A stretch of DNA of 64,000 nucleotides, taken from the NCBI GenBank assembly GCA_005223185.1, contig NJBN01000005.1:93091-157090 (forward strand), read 5' to 3'. This DNA is from a candidate division LCP-89 bacterium B3_LCP. Lineage in GTDB: Bacteria > Electryoneota > B3-LCP. Numbering within the stretch: the first letter of the stretch is position 1; every line of letters starts with the position of its first letter. Shown in pieces: positions 62,292 to 64,000 of the stretch. The translations under genes and the position numbers were made by a program. The notes below the pieces were generated by a model, which had not been told where the DNA came from, did not search any database, and was given only the letters and a program-made list of their open reading frames with translations.

Positions 62292-62320
62292 AAAATAAGC
62301 AGAATAAGACCAGATTGCAA
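62292..62320 (-). promoter_or_regulatory. Putative TPR-gene promoter
   Basis: TTGCAA, 17 bp, TATTTT on the minus strand, 38 bp before the start codon. Confidence 0.55.
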
Positions 62321-62703
62321 GCACATTTTCAAGATCTGTTTTTGTTATGTTGGCAAGATAAGTGAATGCACCGGGTGCTCTTTCATTAAACGGTTTTGGA
62401 TATAGGAGTGTTCCTGGGGGTAAAGGGATATGAGTAGGTTGGATTAGCGAAGCGAAACCCAATATTCACCTGATCCCCCCGTCCGTCAGCCGATGGACTC
62501 CCCCCTTGACAAGGGGGGACTAAGGTGGGATCCCACAGTCGGGGTCGCCTGCGCCCATGGTGCCCCTGACCCCGACATGTAGTGCCTTAACTGTTGCGTC
62601 AGATCTTGGTTTCCCGCCTGAGCGGGGAAGTGTGACCTGACGCTTTCTCATATAAACTGAACCAGATTCGGAAGTGTTGGGCCACTCTGGGATTAACTTC
62701 AGA
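62321..62703. other. Gene-free, palindrome-rich region
   Basis: No gene seen. It contains a perfect palindrome CCCCCCTTGACAAGGGGGG (62500-62518), a stem TCGGGGTC/GACCCCGA (62539-62575), and the inverted family 2 repeat at 62591-62643. Confidence 0.7.
62591..62643 (-). repeat. Dispersed palindromic repeat, family 2 (copy 3, inverted)
   Basis: On the minus strand it reads GCGTCAGGTCACACTTCC, then a longer loop, then GATCTGACGCAACAG, matching copies at 13640 and 14559 in arms and tail. Confidence 0.8.
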
Positions 62704-62883
62704 TCAAGCCAGGAGGTCTAGCTTACCGAAGGGGAGCGGTGCGGATTGTCTGACGGATTTATCATGTGGAATGTTGGAATCATCCTGGGAACCTTCCACC
62801 TTCTGCTTTTTCTGCTGGCGATTATGCCAGCCTTCGCCGCGTTCCGATACAGGTCTGATTCCGGTTGTTTCTTTCTCATCCAT
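62704..62883 (-). CDS. Putative small hydrophilic protein (59 aa)
   Basis: ATG to TGA, 59 codons. The peptide begins MDEKETTGIRPVSERGEGWH and continues with a charged QQKKQKV segment; there is no membrane segment. GGAT stands 6-9 bp upstream of the ATG. Composition is that of a real soluble protein and contrasts with the Pro/Ser/Gly-rich frames in the repeats either side, but I know no family, and a 41-codon hydrophobic plus-strand frame covers the same DNA. Treat as tentative. Confidence 0.4.
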   Translation of the reverse strand: MDEKETTGIRPVSERGEGWHNRQQKKQKVEGSQDDSNIPHDKSVRQSAPLPFGKLDLLA

Positions 62884-63149
62884 AACTAATCCAAACAGTT
62901 CTCATCTATTTCATCGGCAGGAAAGTGGGGGGACTTGAGGGGGGTGCTAGTCAATGACAGGGACATCAAGCTGTCCCTGCCACCCGCCCTTGAGGGGGGG
63001 GTAGGGGAGTTGGAAGGGTAAGGTACAAACCCTCGTTTTTCAAGGGGGGAGAAAGGGGGGATCACTTTTAATAGACCCACAGCAGAGCTATGGGGAGTTA
63101 AGATTAGTACTATCTTCGAAAATTTTAGATTTAGTTCGGATTGAGGGAA
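62884..63149. other. Gene-free G-rich repeat region
   Basis: Runs of G or C such as GAGGGGGGTGC, CCTTGAGGGGGGG and CAAGGGGGGAG are scattered, with the short stem GACAGGGACA/TGTCCCTGCC near 62957-62980. A 64-codon minus frame here (62886-63080) is made of repeat sequence and is not reported as a gene. Confidence 0.6.
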
Positions 63150-64000
63150 TTAGTTTATTTCCATCAAATCTAAAGCTTTGCGATTTAGAAGTGTTGAACG
63201 TTCGTCAAGGAATGACGTATAGTTTAACGAACTGAGATCTTGTGGAATTAAGGCTCGCCTTAAATACTCTTCCGCCTTATTACTTGTGATTTCCTCAACA
63301 TATTCACTTGGAGCCTTATCTTTTATCTTGTTATTATCACCACGCGTTAGAAAACAAATATTTGCAAGTACGTTTGTCTCTTTTTTCCCAATTCCTAAAC
63401 TTTCAAGATGCTTCTTTGGGAATATGTGGTGAAATTCATTCTTATTTACTTTTTGAAGAACATTATCTAGATCAATCCTTGCACCACTGAAAAACGAAAA
63501 TGGATTAAGCGAACTTAATAATAGAATAAGTGCTTTAGAATTTGCATTCGACACAGAGAAATTTGATGTCTTAAAATCAATTTTGATTTCTCCAGAGGGG
63601 TACTTGAATTTATAGTGTTCATTGTCTTTCAATTTCTTCATCTCTTGAATATCCACAGCCTGTTTCTCGTTTACACCTGCTGAAAATCTCCTTGTGAAAG
63701 TTGTCCTCCAAAACCAAGTTATTATAGTGTCTTTCTGAATGTCTGTATATGTTGAACCTTCTGGTCTATCAGTGGCAAAGAATACACTCAAAGGAACCAG
63801 TGTTCCAGGAAATGGTAGTAACTTATAATTTTTTACATTTAGTTCTCTTATCAGGAAATCTATTGCGCCAATAATGCCTTTACGGATAGAATCAAATTCA
63901 TTCCTTATATCTTCACCCTGCAATTCAAGTATTTTTGAAGGAGTGGTCTCACCCTTTATTATTCCAGAACATATTCTTAATTGTAGGTCTCTATTATTAC
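63150..64000 (-). CDS. DUF262/DUF1524 (GmrSD-like) protein, 5'-truncated by the window edge
   Basis: 283 codons of a longer protein: the frame has no stop up to the edge, so the apparent TTG start at 63923 is not the gene start. The visible part ends the DUF262-type region (SGIIKGETTPSKILELQGED) and contains a DUF1524-type HNH nuclease segment, EFHHIFPKKHLESLG, then NVLANICFLTRGDNNKIKDK with the usual Asn. This pairing is that of GmrSD-type modification-dependent restriction enzymes and relatives. AT-rich composition differs from the core genes and suggests acquisition. Whether it is a full GmrSD fusion depends on the missing part. Confidence 0.75.
   Translation of the reverse strand, partial: NNRDLQLRICSGIIKGETTPSKILELQGEDIRNEFDSIRKGIIGAIDFLIRELNVKNYKLLPFPGTLVPLSVFFATDRPEGSTYTDIQKDTIITWFWRTTFTRRFSAGVNEKQAVDIQEMKKLKDNEHYKFKYPSGEIKIDFKTSNFSVSNANSKALILLLSSLNPFSFFSGARIDLDNVLQKVNKNEFHHIFPKKHLESLGIGKKETNVLANICFLTRGDNNKIKDKAPSEYVEEITSNKAEEYLRRALIPQDLSSLNYTSFLDERSTLLNRKALDLMEIN

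Noticed and set aside
62886-63080. 64-codon minus-strand frame, Pro/Ser-rich
   Set aside because: It consists of G-run repeat DNA translated; adjacent copies of the same runs break the frame.

Overview
The window reads as a bacterial chromosome segment, moderate in GC, from a Gram-negative lineage. Evidence for an outer membrane is a patatin fused to POTRA and Omp85-type barrel domains, and a secreted Asp-box protein ending in a type IX secretion-like (Por) sorting domain. That domain, the DUF5916 protein and the paired DUF3857 proteins are typical of the FCB superphylum. I suspect an uncultured candidate phylum (Marinimicrobia, KSB1, Cloacimonadota or Zixibacteria grade), but one window cannot fix the taxon. 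No rRNA, tRNA or CRISPR was recognised. Both edges cut genes.

Layout. 1-980: 3' end of an NhaC antiporter. 979-13536: a minus-strand housekeeping run, trpS-scpA-scpB-Rossmann protein-cmk-plsC-ispH-rpsA-mtaB-peptidase-MFS, many genes overlapping by 1-10 nt. 13537-14540: repeats, then rex with its own operator. 14661-21071: minus-strand operon with two DUF3857/transglutaminase-like proteins and a znuABC-type metal importer. 21297-29215: plus-strand envelope and sensing genes (flippase, methyltransferases, YfhO-like protein, histidine kinase, MscS, gamma-carbonic anhydrase, cupin). 29205-37596: sugar kinase, glycosyltransferase, patatin-Omp85, a two-gene IF2N-like/XRE module and the Asp-box protein. 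37870-42726: accessory region with a DUF5916 protein, a membrane protein/XRE/membrane protein cassette between duplicated sequence blocks, and a DUF3644 protein with a HEPN-type motif. 42903-48822: citrate synthase, ogt, radical SAM, lipoprotein, NSS transporter with a 46-aa partner, and YhhQ. 49145-52137: TetR-controlled flavin/quinone redox genes. 52213-62253: clpB, DUF5677 protein, Met-rich protein, duplicated cytochrome b5 domains, mgtC, dnaK, CMD protein and TPR protein. 62254-64000: repeat-rich DNA, a 59-codon ORF and a truncated DUF262/DUF1524 (GmrSD-like) gene.

Regulation. Many upstream regions carry a promoter-like pair TTGnnn-17 bp-TAnnTT. Three cases can be interpreted further. Rex has a near-perfect Rex operator just after its -10. 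The TetR gene and the flavodoxin gene share the word ATTAATAGAC(C/T)(A/G)GTC placed identically in both -35/-10 spacers. The 40.4 kb cassette has 21-bp phased direct repeats at its promoter. Several families of dispersed palindromes sit between operons.
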